Assembly (NCBI RefSeq): GCF_039655875.1
Contig: NZ_JBBYXK010000003.1
Span: 310,001 to 374,000, forward strand
DNA from: Emcibacter sp. SYSU 3D8
Lineage (GTDB): Bacteria > Pseudomonadota > Alphaproteobacteria > SMXS01
DNA length: 64,000 bases
Reading direction: 5' to 3'
Within the stretch, counting starts at the first letter, position 1. Each line of letters opens with the position of its first letter. Below the pieces are notes generated by a model. The model searched no databases. It was not told the origin of the DNA and saw only the letters and a program-made list of their open reading frames with translations. The position numbers were made by a program, and so were the translations under genes. This document shows positions 26,990-36,019 of this stretch, one piece after another.

Positions 26990-27422
26990 ATCGCTCCCTT
27001 TCATGTTGGCGATTTCGTGATCGCAAGAAGCCGCGATCTGCTTCCCCCTCAAACATTCTCGAAAAGCAGATATATAGTTTCGTGTCGATTTCACGGAGTC
27101 CAGCTAAATCAGGTGATCTGGACCATGCGATGATTTGGTATTCGGCGTGCTCAACATTGGTATTCAGCGAACTGAGCAAGGTCCTTCGCATAATAGCTGG
27201 CGATGGCGGCTTGATTTGGGCGAAGGGGACGTATCTGGGGTTGCGGACAGTGGACTGATACCCATCGCCTGCCGCCATGTGCGCCAGCCACTGCGGTGCC
27301 TGCCCGGTCATCGGGGGCAGGCTGCGGCGCCTGACTGCACAAAAGGTCGAACGGAACATGGCCCGAGGTCTCGAGGGCGGCGGCCCTGGCGTCCCAGTGG
27401 CGTCTGACTGTCCGGTGCCGCG
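26990..27422. other. Non-coding region upstream of the Gly-Gly protein gene
   Basis: About 430 bases with no convincing gene between two minus-strand genes. The part nearest the Gly-Gly protein gene is AT-rich. It contains a TATATA stretch near 27069 suited as a -10 element for leftward transcription, though no good -35 box is seen. It also has an inverted repeat GATCGC/GCGATC (27019-27038) in the probable 5' leader. The remainder may be decayed coding sequence but I cannot place it. Confidence 0.4.
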
Positions 27423-28211
27423 CTATTTGTCGCCGTTCTGACTGTCGAACAGCGCGGCGACCATCTTCTTCAGATGGGCGCGCAGCGCGGCGTCGGTGTC
27501 CGCCTCCGACAGGCCAAGGGTTTGCCGCAGGGCCATGCCTTCCAGCACGTAATTGACCAGCGCGCCGCCAACCCGGAATTTCTCCTGGTCCAGCTGCCAT
27601 TCCGGCATCGCCGTCTTGGCGTTCTCGCGGGCTCGCTGGCGGAATCGCCAATATTGGTCGTTGACCAGCGCGCCCAGATGGGGATCGGTGCGCCCGGCCA
27701 TGGCGATCTCCAGGAACGCCACATAGGAGGGATCCTGCACGAAGCCCCACAACGCATCGATGCGCCGGCCGTGGAGCTGATCATCCGTAGGCTCGGTGGG
27801 GCCACGCGCGTAGCTCTGCTGGAGTTCGAGTTGCTGCTGGAAGATGAATTGCAGCGCGGCTTCGATGGCGGCCGATTTCGACTCGAAGTGATGCTGCATG
27901 GCGCCTTTGGACAGGCCCGCCTTGCGGGCGACCTGACCGAGCGTCAGGTTCGAATAGCCGAACTCGGCCAGGCAATCCACGATCGCCCGCAGGATACTGT
28001 CCCGCGTGAATTCGCTCTTTGTCGTCTGCCAGTGTTCCGGATCGCAATTCTCCTTCGCATGCTGCAATGCCAGTTTGCGCCGTTGCCGCGAATCGAGTTC
28101 GGCCGTCCGTCCGGATTCGGACCCTGTATCAGTGTCGCGAAGCGCGACTTTGGGTCCATGTTGTTGAATGTTCGTCAGATCCCCCGTGACCATGAACGCC
28201 ATCCTCCCCAT
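27423..28211 (-). CDS. TetR family transcriptional regulator
   Basis: A 262-residue TetR-type regulator with an unusually long N-terminal extension (~65 residues, charged and low in structure) before the helix-turn-helix (ILRAIVDCLAEFGYSNLTL, VARKAGLSKGAMQHHFESK). The C-terminal domain holds AGRTDPHLGALVNDQYW, similar in kind to the AARTDPEL segment of the TetR protein at 4916. The ATG at 28211 gives the long form; internal Met codons could shorten the extension. It is divergent from a Rieske oxygenase gene across a 336-base AT-rich gap and is its natural candidate regulator. Confidence 0.9.
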   Translation of the reverse strand: MGRMAFMVTGDLTNIQQHGPKVALRDTDTGSESGRTAELDSRQRRKLALQHAKENCDPEHWQTTKSEFTRDSILRAIVDCLAEFGYSNLTLGQVARKAGLSKGAMQHHFESKSAAIEAALQFIFQQQLELQQSYARGPTEPTDDQLHGRRIDALWGFVQDPSYVAFLEIAMAGRTDPHLGALVNDQYWRFRQRARENAKTAMPEWQLDQEKFRVGGALVNYVLEGMALRQTLGLSEADTDAALRAHLKKMVAALFDSQNGDK

Positions 28212-28547
28212 GCGTTATCGATCACATGCTATGCCCCAATCAACAATCCGTCCATAAGAGATGCTATTTTTGACAGGTTGATCGGCATTTTCAATATGGG
28301 CGGGATACCGCTAAAAATGATCTAACCTACTGTAGATAAATATAATATTTTGATCCGTGCATTTTTGCAAAAGCAATCACGTTTGTCTTATTGTTTTTGG
28401 CTGCGAAGGTGGCGGAACGGCCCGGCCGCTCCTGAACCGGCCCGCACCTATGAGATTTGAGAGGTTCGCGACCGGGCAGCGTCGGCTAGGCTCGCGCCGC
28501 ACCAGCGTGCCCCCGCCTGGCGGTGGGATACTACAGGGGATGCAACC
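28212..28547. promoter_or_regulatory. Divergent TetR/Rieske intergenic region with promoter-like elements
   Basis: A 336-base gap, AT-rich from ~28240 to 28400. TTGACA occurs at 28270-28275 with an AT-rich, poorly matching -10 region 17 bases on (near 28293), and a TATAAT hexamer at 28341-28346 lacks a good -35. Either could drive the rightward Rieske gene. I see no clear palindromic operator and no gene. Confidence 0.35.
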
Positions 28548-29924
28548 ATGAATATCCAGAACCCTCAGGCTTTGAAACCCGGCGAGGCGCGTTGCCCCGG
28601 GCCCAGCACCAGGGACCTGATCCTGCGCGATGGCTGGCAGGTGCCGGCGGCGCTGATCGCCGAGGATTATACGTTCCTCGGTGACGACGACATGCCGTAT
28701 GAGCGCTATACCTCCGAGGCGTTCTTCCATGCCGAGATCGACCGGATGTGGAACCGCACCTGGCAATGGGCCTGCAGGGAAGAGCATATTCCCGAAGTGG
28801 GCGACCATTATGTCCACGATGTGGGGCCATATTCGATCCTGGTCGCGCGCGTCGCCCCTGGCGAGGTGAAGGCGTTCGTCAATTCCTGTCTGCACCGGGG
28901 CACCCAGCTGCGCCCATCGGACAGTGTCGGCAGCGTCATGCAGTTTCGCTGCCCGTTCCACGGCTGGACGTGGAACCTGGACGGCAGCCTGAAGGAAATT
29001 CCCTGCCGCTGGGATTTTCCCAAGGTTACCGACGAGGACTACCGCCTGCCCGAGGTGAAGGTGGCGCGCTGGGGCGGGTTCATCTGGATCAACATGGACG
29101 AGAACGCCGGGCCGCTGGCGGACTATCTCGGCCCCCTGGCGGAGCACCTGTCGGGCCGCTGGGACCTGTCGAGGCGCTACGTGGCCGTCCATATCCAGAA
29201 GATTCTGCCGGCCAACTGGAAGGCGTCGCAGGAAGCGTTCCTCGAGGCCTATCACGTCCTCGAAACCCATCCGCAGTCCATGCCCATCACCAGCGACGCC
29301 AATTGCCAGTACGACACGTTCAGCGACAAGGTGACGCGCTTCGTACATACGGTCGGCATCCAGAGTCCCCATTACCCGGTCGAGCAGACCGAGCAGGAGA
29401 TCATCGGCAAGATGCGCTTTGCGCCGCGCGATGTGACCTTGAAGGAGGGCGAGACCGCGCGCGCCGTGGCCGCCCAGTTCCTGCGCGAGACCATGGGCGC
29501 CGAGTTCAGCATCGACCTCAGCGCCTACAGCGACAGCGAGATGCTCGATTCGATCGAATACCACCTGTTCCCGAACATGTTTTTCTTCCCGGGCGTGTCG
29601 TTGCCCATGCTCTACCGCTTCCGGCCCAACGGCATGGATGTGGACAGCGCGATTTTCGACCTGATGCTTCTACGGCCGCTGGCCGACGGCCAGGCATTGC
29701 CCGAGGCGCCCGCGCCGATCAGACTGGACGTCAAGCAATCCTATACCGAGGCAGCGGGGCTCAACCCGTTGCTGGGCGCGGTCTATGACCAGGACACCAT
29801 GAATCTGGACATGCAGCAGAAGGGCTTCAAGGCGTCGCGCAAGCGGGGCCAGACCCTGGGCAACTACCAGGAAATCCGCATTCGGCGCATACACAAGACG
29901 CTGGACGCCTATCTGGCCGAGTAG
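28548..29924 (+). CDS. Rieske [2Fe-2S] ring-hydroxylating oxygenase, alpha subunit type
   Basis: A 458-residue Rieske oxygenase, clearly more distant from the pair at 17765 and 19633 than those are from each other. The Rieske cluster motif is CLHRGTQL followed 17 residues later by CPFHGWTW (~113-143). The mononuclear iron motif is SQEAFLEAYHVLETHPQ with both His (~228-244). The final residues (IRIRRIHKTLDAYL) correspond to the end of alpha-only family members. No reductase or ferredoxin gene adjoins. It is divergent from a TetR gene, which suggests its own substrate-controlled expression, independent of the polysaccharide locus that starts just downstream. Confidence 0.95.
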   Translation: MNIQNPQALKPGEARCPGPSTRDLILRDGWQVPAALIAEDYTFLGDDDMPYERYTSEAFFHAEIDRMWNRTWQWACREEHIPEVGDHYVHDVGPYSILVARVAPGEVKAFVNSCLHRGTQLRPSDSVGSVMQFRCPFHGWTWNLDGSLKEIPCRWDFPKVTDEDYRLPEVKVARWGGFIWINMDENAGPLADYLGPLAEHLSGRWDLSRRYVAVHIQKILPANWKASQEAFLEAYHVLETHPQSMPITSDANCQYDTFSDKVTRFVHTVGIQSPHYPVEQTEQEIIGKMRFAPRDVTLKEGETARAVAAQFLRETMGAEFSIDLSAYSDSEMLDSIEYHLFPNMFFFPGVSLPMLYRFRPNGMDVDSAIFDLMLLRPLADGQALPEAPAPIRLDVKQSYTEAAGLNPLLGAVYDQDTMNLDMQQKGFKASRKRGQTLGNYQEIRIRRIHKTLDAYLAE

Positions 29925-29977
29925 CGACGCAAGCCGGCCGCTGGCAAAGCCCGCGGCCTTGGGCTATAGCCGTCAGC

Positions 29978-31129
29978 ATGCACATTCGTTTTCTGACCGG
30001 CCGCCTGGATTCAGCAACAGGCGAAGACGCCTATGATGGCAGGCTGATCGACGCGCTCGCGGCGCGCGGTCACCGCATCAGCGTCATTGCCCGGACGGAT
30101 CAGGGACGGGATGGCCCGGTCACGGTCTATCCGCTGCCCTTGCCGGCGCCGGCTCAAGGGCTGCTGTTGCGAAAGTTCGAGCTGCCGCTGTCGCTGGCGC
30201 GTGGCCGGCGGGCGATCCGGAACCTGTCGTGTCCGGCGCCTGATATCACCGTCGCGTCGGAGCACCTGTTCATGCGCGGCCATGCCGCCAGGTTCCGGCG
30301 CAGGCCCTGGGTCTACTTCCCGCATCCGTTCACCTATCCCGAGGAAATCGAGCGCTTCACCGAGCCCAAGCTGCATCACCGTCTGTCCATGGGGGCCGCC
30401 CGCCGCCTCCAGAGCTGGGCCGTGGGGCGTGCCGACATCACGGTCAGGCTCTGCCGCACCAGCATGGAGGCGATCATGGAGCAGCTCTCTCTCGATGACA
30501 TGGCCCGCTTCACCCTGATCACGCCGGCAACCTGGACCGAGGCCGCGCCGCGCCAGCGCGACCCGTTGGGCCCGCTCCGGCTGCTGGTGACGGCCGAGGG
30601 ATTGCACACGACCAAGCGCCTCGATTTGGCGATCCGGGCCGTGCTGGCGCTGCCTCCCTGGGCGAAATGGGAGTTGCACATCGTGGGCGACGGCGATGAC
30701 CGGACGATCTACGAAACCCAGGCCGCCGATGACGGCCGCATCCTGCCGATCCATTTTCACGGCGCGCAGGACGACCTGTCGCCGTTCTACCGCCGCTGCG
30801 ACGTGCTGCTGTTTCCGTCGCGGCTCGAGCATATGGGGCTGACGCTGATCGACGCCATGAAGCATGGCCTTCCGGTGCTGGCGCTCGATAGCCGAATCCA
30901 GGGTCTGCATACCGCCAGCAACGAAATCGTCGACAATGGCGAGACCGGCTGGCTGGCCGGCTCGGACGAGGCGTTTGTCGCCGGCGTGCAGCGGCTGGTG
31001 ACCGATCCGGCGCCGGTCGACGCGGCGGGTGCGCGCGCCCATCTGGTGGCCAGCAAGCGTTTTGCATGGGAGAGTCACGTGGATCGCTGGGAGGAAGTGC
31101 TGACCGATATCGTCGCCCGCTCGGGCTAG
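29978..31129 (+). CDS. Glycosyltransferase family 4-like protein
   Basis: A 383-residue GT-B-fold glycosyltransferase acting at the cytoplasmic membrane. The N-terminal Rossmann half opens with IRFLTGRLDSATGEDAYDGRL. The C-terminal half holds the donor-binding pattern LRLLVTAEGLHTTKRLDLAI, ELHIVGDGDD, IHFHGAQDDLSPFYRRCDVLLFPSRLEHMGLTLIDAMKHGLPVLAL, including the E-x7-E-type segment (with one Glu conserved) of GT4 enzymes. It starts 53 bases behind a Rieske gene, and is the first gene of the polysaccharide locus on the plus strand. Donor and acceptor sugars cannot be read from sequence. Confidence 0.9.
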   Translation: MHIRFLTGRLDSATGEDAYDGRLIDALAARGHRISVIARTDQGRDGPVTVYPLPLPAPAQGLLLRKFELPLSLARGRRAIRNLSCPAPDITVASEHLFMRGHAARFRRRPWVYFPHPFTYPEEIERFTEPKLHHRLSMGAARRLQSWAVGRADITVRLCRTSMEAIMEQLSLDDMARFTLITPATWTEAAPRQRDPLGPLRLLVTAEGLHTTKRLDLAIRAVLALPPWAKWELHIVGDGDDRTIYETQAADDGRILPIHFHGAQDDLSPFYRRCDVLLFPSRLEHMGLTLIDAMKHGLPVLALDSRIQGLHTASNEIVDNGETGWLAGSDEAFVAGVQRLVTDPAPVDAAGARAHLVASKRFAWESHVDRWEEVLTDIVARSG

Positions 31130-31138
31130 AGGCCGGTT

Positions 31139-31891
31139 CTAGCCGCCCGTCGAGACGAACCGGCGATCCTCGCCGTCGAGCACCACACAGGTCAAACGGC
31201 CCGAGTGATAGGCCCCGGTATCCACCGCGATGCGGTGCGGCAGGTTGATGGCCTCGGTGACCTGGGAGTGGCCGTGAACCACGCACAGGCCGTCGAATTC
31301 CTCGGCGTTCAGAAATTCGCGCCTGATCCACATCAGGTCCTGCGGGTCCTGGCGGTCGATGGACACCCGCGGCCTGATGCCGGCATGAGCGAACAGATAG
31401 CCGCCCGACCGATGGCTGAGCGCCAGCCCGTCGAGGAACGCCTGATGCGCCGGCGGCATGACCGCGCGAAGACGTGCCGCGATGGCCGGGAAATCCGCCG
31501 ACTGCCCGGCCAGGCCTTCACGGATGCCGTAGCTGACCACGGTCATGACGCCGCCCGTATCGAACCATGCCGGCCCGATTTCGGGTTCGTCGAGGAAGCG
31601 CTTCCACAAATCCTCGTGATTGCCCTTGAGGAAGACCGTGTCGAAGCGGCTGTCGATACCGCTCAGCAGGAACTCGATCACGCCGGCGCTGTCCGGGCCG
31701 CGGTCCACATAATCGCCGAGGAAGACCAGAGTGCAGGGGCCCGCATGGTCCGCGGCATCCTGCTCGATCCGCGCACAGAGTGTGCGCAGCAGGTCGAGGC
31801 GGCCGTGGATATCGCCGATCGCATATATTCGCGCGGCCCCGGCGGGCTGCGGCGTGGCGTGGGTCCTGGATCGGAACAGGCGGCGAAGCAT
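31139..31891 (-). CDS. PPP-family metallophosphoesterase (serine/threonine-type phosphatase)
   Basis: A 250-residue calcineurin-like phosphoesterase. All metal-site motifs are present: GDIHGRLD (~27-34), GDYVDRGPDS (~59-68), GNHEDLW (~93-99) and later His in FAHAGIRPR and VHGHS. This is the PPP layout of bacterial PrpA/B-like phosphatases and of diadenosine tetraphosphatases. It is the only minus-strand gene inside the polysaccharide locus and ends 9 bases from the convergent glycosyltransferase stop. It may dephosphorylate proteins or nucleotides; a link to the tyrosine kinase at 36020 is speculation. Confidence 0.93.
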   Translation of the reverse strand: MLRRLFRSRTHATPQPAGAARIYAIGDIHGRLDLLRTLCARIEQDAADHAGPCTLVFLGDYVDRGPDSAGVIEFLLSGIDSRFDTVFLKGNHEDLWKRFLDEPEIGPAWFDTGGVMTVVSYGIREGLAGQSADFPAIAARLRAVMPPAHQAFLDGLALSHRSGGYLFAHAGIRPRVSIDRQDPQDLMWIRREFLNAEEFDGLCVVHGHSQVTEAINLPHRIAVDTGAYHSGRLTCVVLDGEDRRFVSTGG

Positions 31892-32060
31892 GGCCTACAC
31901 TTGGTCTGCGCCGCCGGGGATGTCCAGTGTGATGTGACGGGCGAAGGGGGCCTCCCTGCTGGCGCGGGTGCCTAACAATTGCCATCATTCCTTGGACTGT
32001 TAGGAGGCAACCCGAAATAGGCCGGCCGGATCTGCCGCCTGGTCCGCGAGTGGATTCGCC

Positions 32061-33455
32061 TTGAGCCTTCATCGACTGCCATTCTACCTCCTGCTCGCCG
32101 CCGTGGCGCTGTCGCCGCTCCCATTCGGCGCGGTGCAGATCGGCGCCTGGAGCCTGCTTGCCCTTGCTGCCGGGCTGGCGATGCTCGGCTGGGCGGCGGC
32201 GGCCGTGCTGGACCGGGCCACACCGGCGCATGTTGGCCGGCTGGCATGGCCGATTGCCGCGTTTGCACTTGCCGTGGCCTGGATCCTTCTCCAACTGAGC
32301 CCGCTGACGCCGGATGCCTGGCACCATCCCATATGGGCCATGGCCGGTGACGCGCTGGGCGAGCCGATACGCGGACGTGTTGCGATCGACGTCGAGGCCG
32401 GATGGTTCGCGCTGATCAGGCTGCTGAGCTATGCCGCCATATTCTGGCTGGCGGCCCAGTATGGCAGTGACCCGAAACTGGCCGAGCGCGCGCTGGGCAT
32501 CTTCACCGTCGCCGGCGCCTTCGCCGCTGGGCTGGGCCTGCTGTTGGGGCTGGCGGGCCTGACGAAACTACTGTGGTTCGACGAGGGGTTCCTGGTGACG
32601 CAGCTACGTTATGGCTCGCGCCTTGCCATCCCGTTCGTCAATCCGAACCACCTGTCCAGCTTTGCAGGCATGGGCCTGATCTGTGCGATCGGGCTGATCG
32701 TCGGGCGAAGCCGCGGGCTCTGGCGCCCCGATACGGCGCCACGCGAAAAACTTCGCCGGTTCATCGAGGCGGTTGTCTCCCGCCAATGGCCGCTGCTGGT
32801 CGCCGCTGTCATATACGCGGCAGCCGTGGCGTTCAGCCAGTCGCGCGGCGGCGCAGTGGCGCTGCTGGCCGGACTGATCGTGCTGTGGGCAGCGCTGATC
32901 CGGCGCAGCCGGCCGCGGATCAGCCGGACCGCCGGCGCCGCGATCCTGCTGGTCGCCGTGGCGGGCTTGCTGTTCGCGCCCACCGTCGCCCGGTTCGCCG
33001 ACCGCGTCGGCAAGGTCGAATCGGAATCGGTCCAGCGCCTGGAAATCTACCGCAACGCAACAAGCGCCATCGAGGCCTCGCCGCTCCTGGGTTATGGCTT
33101 GGGCAGCTTCCCGGCGCTCTATCGGATGTACGACCGGAATGACACCACCGGCGTGGTCGAATTCGCCCATAGCACGGTGCTGGAGACGATCGTGGAACTG
33201 GGTATCCCGGCGGCCCTGCTTCTGTTCGGCGCGATTCTCTGGATCGGCGCCGCCTGCTGGCGCGGTGCGGGCGCGAGACGGCGGGACCAGCATTTCCCGG
33301 CGCTGGCCGCGGGCGTGGCGGCTGCGGCGATAATACACTCTATGGTTGATTTCCCCCTGCAGATACCGGCGATCGCCGCAGCGTTCTCACTGGTTCTCGG
33401 CCTCGGATTTTCTCAAGCATCAAGTTCTCATAAATCTTCTAAGTCATTTAAATAA
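32061..33455 (+). CDS. O-antigen ligase / Wzy-type polymerase family membrane protein
   Basis: A 464-residue polytopic inner-membrane protein with some ten hydrophobic helices and the large periplasmic loop of the WaaL/Wzy family. The loop holds AFSQSRGGAVALLAG (the SRG motif) and SPLLGYGLGSFPALY followed by EFAHSTVLETIVELGIPAALLL, which carries the conserved His. The family polymerises or ligates polysaccharide repeat units at the periplasmic face. A TTG at 32061 is the likely start. The C-terminal tail is Ser/Lys-rich. A second protein of this class lies at 46145-47575, so one may be the polymerase and the other a ligase or a separate polymerase. Confidence 0.9.
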   Translation: MSLHRLPFYLLLAAVALSPLPFGAVQIGAWSLLALAAGLAMLGWAAAAVLDRATPAHVGRLAWPIAAFALAVAWILLQLSPLTPDAWHHPIWAMAGDALGEPIRGRVAIDVEAGWFALIRLLSYAAIFWLAAQYGSDPKLAERALGIFTVAGAFAAGLGLLLGLAGLTKLLWFDEGFLVTQLRYGSRLAIPFVNPNHLSSFAGMGLICAIGLIVGRSRGLWRPDTAPREKLRRFIEAVVSRQWPLLVAAVIYAAAVAFSQSRGGAVALLAGLIVLWAALIRRSRPRISRTAGAAILLVAVAGLLFAPTVARFADRVGKVESESVQRLEIYRNATSAIEASPLLGYGLGSFPALYRMYDRNDTTGVVEFAHSTVLETIVELGIPAALLLFGAILWIGAACWRGAGARRRDQHFPALAAGVAAAAIIHSMVDFPLQIPAIAAAFSLVLGLGFSQASSSHKSSKSFK

Positions 33456-33496
33456 AAATAGAAAAAATCTTCCTGATCCAGATTAAATCTTTGAGG

Positions 33497-33517
33497 GCTT
33501 CCCGCATTGCGAGAAGC
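33497..33517. other. Imperfect hairpin in short AT-rich gap
   Basis: GCTTCCCG and CGAGAAGC form an 8-bp stem with one mismatch and a 5-base loop, in the AT-rich gap behind the O-antigen-ligase-like gene. There is no T-run on the plus strand behind it. It may be a weak terminator or part of the leader of the gene at 33568. Confidence 0.3.
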
Positions 33518-33567
33518 GTGATACAACCATAGGCATTATTGGGCACCTAAAAACTGTGAGGCTCGTT

Positions 33568-34008
33568 ATGGCGACATCCTTTACGAGGCTAATCTATGTT
33601 ATGGGCTTTGGGGCTATCTTGACGGTGGGTGCGGCGCACGCTGACGACAACGCGCTGCCGCCTCCACTTGCGCAACAACTGAGTGCTCTGATCCAGGGCT
33701 CTGTGGGTGGAAACATCGATCCGGGGATTTACGCTCTTGCAGTGCAAAATCCCGGCTACTCTGACGAGATCGCCTGCATTTCGGTGCAGTTTTTCGGTCA
33801 GGGCGACACCATTGAGCAACAGATTCTTCAGGGCATATCGGATCCCGAGCAGCAAGCCGCTGTGAGTACCGCCGTCTCGGCGTGCTCCCAGAAGGATGTT
33901 GCCGGTGGGTATGGCGTGGCAATCGCGTCATTCAATCAGGGAATCATCGGCGGTGACGTGAACACGTTGTCCAACACGCAGGACAACACGTCGCCCGTTT
34001 CGCCGTGA
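33568..34008 (+). CDS. Hypothetical secreted protein of the polysaccharide locus
   Basis: A 146-residue protein with a signal peptide (residues ~1-26, ending VGAAHAD). The mature part holds two cysteines (in IACISV and VSACSQK) that could form a disulfide, a helical PPPLAQQLSALIQG segment and a Gly/Asn/Ser-rich end (GIIGGDVNTLSNTQDNTSPVSP). I recognise no family. An in-frame GTG 12 bases upstream (33556) is an alternative start. It lies 63 bases ahead of the outer-membrane barrel gene and is probably co-transcribed, suggesting an accessory periplasmic or surface role in polysaccharide export. Confidence 0.75.
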   Translation: MATSFTRLIYVMGFGAILTVGAAHADDNALPPPLAQQLSALIQGSVGGNIDPGIYALAVQNPGYSDEIACISVQFFGQGDTIEQQILQGISDPEQQAAVSTAVSACSQKDVAGGYGVAIASFNQGIIGGDVNTLSNTQDNTSPVSP

Positions 34009-34071
34009 TCTGATCAATCACCCACCGTATCGAACTTAAGGGAGCAGGCGGAGTTTTCGCCTGAAGAAAGA

Positions 34072-35334
34072 ATGTTGCGTCGGACACGGAAGTGTTTGGT
34101 GGCTGTCTCGGCATGTGCCGCGGCATCCACTGCAGCCCAGCCTGCCTGGGCACAGCTTGCGAACAATCAGCACGGCAATACGGTGCTGACAACGCCGGGA
34201 CCCTACGATCCCATCGGGTTCAGGGCAGGACCGATCTACTTCTTCCCGTCGGTGTCCGTCCAGGGCATCTACAACGACAACATCTATGCCGAAGAGACGG
34301 GCAAGCGGTCGGACGAGATTCTGGTCGTCCGGCCCGAATTGCAGGTGCAGACCGACTGGTCCCGGCACGAACTGCAGCTCTATGCCATGGGCGAGTTCGG
34401 TCTGTATGAGGATTTCACCGACGAGGATTACCAGGACTACCTGTTCCAGGGCCGGTTCCGTCTCGACGTCAGCCGGGCCACGAACCTGATGTTCGAGGCC
34501 AGCCACGGACGGGACCATCAGCAGCGTGGTGACCCGGAAGAGGTCGAGGGCCTGCATCCGACCGAATACGATGCCACCAATGCCAAGGTTCAAGTCAACC
34601 AGTCGCTCGGCCGGCTCATGTTGTCGGGTGGCGGCAGCTTTCGACGGCTCGACTTCAGCGACGTCGAGGCTGTCGGCGGCGGCTTCATCAACAACGATGA
34701 TCGCGACCGCGACATCTACGTCGCCAATGCCAAGGCCGCGTTCGAGTTCTCCCCGGGATACAGCGTCTATACCGAGTTCTCGTACAACTGGCGCGATTTC
34801 GACGATCTCGTCGACGATCTGGGAATCGACCGTGATTCCGAAGGCTTCGAGATCAATGCCGGTCTGACGTTCGAACTGACCAACCTGATCCAGGGTTCCA
34901 TCTATGGCGGCTACATGCAGCAGAACCCCGACGATCCGTCGCTGAGCAAGCTCAAGGGGCCGGCCTTCGGCGCCAGCCTGGACTGGAACGTCACCCCGCG
35001 CACGACCGTCGGTCTGAAGGGGCAGCGGACGATCGAGGACAGCCAGTTCGTCAACTCGGCAGGCTACTTTGCGGACAGGGGCCGCCTGTCCGTCGACCAC
35101 AAGGTTCGCGAGAACCTGATCCTCAGTGTGTTTGGCGAAATCGGCCAGGACGATTATCGCGGCATCGCCCGCAATGATTTCCGCTATGGCGTGGGCGGCC
35201 GGATCGAGTGGCGGCTCAACCGTCACCTGGCCGCGGATGTGGCCTACAGCTACCAGGGCCGCGACTCCAACTTCGCGTTCGTCGAGGACTTCAACCAGAA
35301 CCGGGTGAGCGTCAGTCTGAAGGCACGTTATTGA
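34072..35334 (+). CDS. Outer-membrane beta-barrel protein (BBP2 / exopolysaccharide-associated type)
   Basis: A 420-residue exported barrel. The signal peptide ends near QPAWAQ (residue ~28). The mature protein opens with PSVSVQGIYNDNIYAEETGKRSDEILVVRPELQVQTDW, the pattern of the BBP2-type putative beta-barrels found in exopolysaccharide loci, followed by amphipathic strands to the end (NRVSVSLKARY, terminal aromatic). Its place directly ahead of the OPX export gene is the usual one for this family, which is thought to aid polysaccharide passage through or anchoring at the outer membrane. The start is ATG at 34072. Confidence 0.9.
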   Translation: MLRRTRKCLVAVSACAAASTAAQPAWAQLANNQHGNTVLTTPGPYDPIGFRAGPIYFFPSVSVQGIYNDNIYAEETGKRSDEILVVRPELQVQTDWSRHELQLYAMGEFGLYEDFTDEDYQDYLFQGRFRLDVSRATNLMFEASHGRDHQQRGDPEEVEGLHPTEYDATNAKVQVNQSLGRLMLSGGGSFRRLDFSDVEAVGGGFINNDDRDRDIYVANAKAAFEFSPGYSVYTEFSYNWRDFDDLVDDLGIDRDSEGFEINAGLTFELTNLIQGSIYGGYMQQNPDDPSLSKLKGPAFGASLDWNVTPRTTVGLKGQRTIEDSQFVNSAGYFADRGRLSVDHKVRENLILSVFGEIGQDDYRGIARNDFRYGVGGRIEWRLNRHLAADVAYSYQGRDSNFAFVEDFNQNRVSVSLKARY

Positions 35335-35395
35335 GCGCGTATCGAAGTGTCGGGGGGATCGACCTGGGCCCATCTCCTTTGCTTCGGAGGTTAAA

Positions 35396-35935
35396 ATGCA
35401 GATATGGGGGCATGACTTGGTGAGAATGCTCGCAGCCATCGCGATGCTGTTTGTTTCTGCCACGGCGGCACTGGCCAATGATCCGTCAGGCTACAGGCTT
35501 GGCGCTGGTGACGAGGTGCGGGTGACCGTGTTCAACCACGCCGACCTGTCCGGCCAGTTCACCGTCAGCGGCGACGGTGTGATCGCCTTGCCGCTGGTGG
35601 GCGACATCAAGGCCGGGGGCATGACGCCGCAGGAAGTCGAGTCAGGCATCAAGGACGCGCTTGAGCCCGATTTCCTCAAGAACGCCTCGGTAAACGTCGA
35701 CGTGCTCAACTACCGGCCGTTCTACATCCTGGGCGAAGTCAACAAGCCGGGCAGCTACCCGTATGTCTCGGGCATGAAGGTGGTGAACGCGGTCGCCCTG
35801 TCGGGCGGCTACACCGTGCGTGCCAGCCAGGGAAAGATATTCATCGAGCGGGGTGGCCAGCAGAAGGTGCCCGCCGATCCCCAGACCCAGGTGTTGCCCG
35901 GCGACATCGTTCACGTTCCAGAACGGTTTTTCTGA
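35396..35935 (+). CDS. Polysaccharide export protein (OPX, Wza-like)
   Basis: A short OPX protein of 179 residues exported to the periplasm (signal peptide ~10-27, LAAIAMLFVSATAALA). The Poly_export domain is clear (YRLGAGDEVRVTVFNHADLSGQFTVSGDGVIALPLVGDIKAGGMT), followed by one SLBB segment (RPFYILGEVNKPGSYPYVSGMKVVNAVALSGGYTVRA). There is no lipobox Cys and no C-terminal membrane helix, so it belongs to the short class that works with a separate outer-membrane barrel, here probably the BBP2 protein at 34072-35334. It precedes the PCP/kinase gene by 84 bases. Confidence 0.95.
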   Translation: MQIWGHDLVRMLAAIAMLFVSATAALANDPSGYRLGAGDEVRVTVFNHADLSGQFTVSGDGVIALPLVGDIKAGGMTPQEVESGIKDALEPDFLKNASVNVDVLNYRPFYILGEVNKPGSYPYVSGMKVVNAVALSGGYTVRASQGKIFIERGGQQKVPADPQTQVLPGDIVHVPERFF

Positions 35936-36019
35936 TTTCGCAGCAAGGCCCGCGCGCTTTCAGGGCGCGGGCCGGTCTTCCGGACTGACCGGCAACCCAA
36001 CAAGCGGATTGCACGCACC

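Noticed and set aside
26938-27258. Plus-strand open frame over the leader of the Gly-Gly protein gene
   Set aside because: It overlaps the signal-peptide region of that gene in antisense and shows no domain character.
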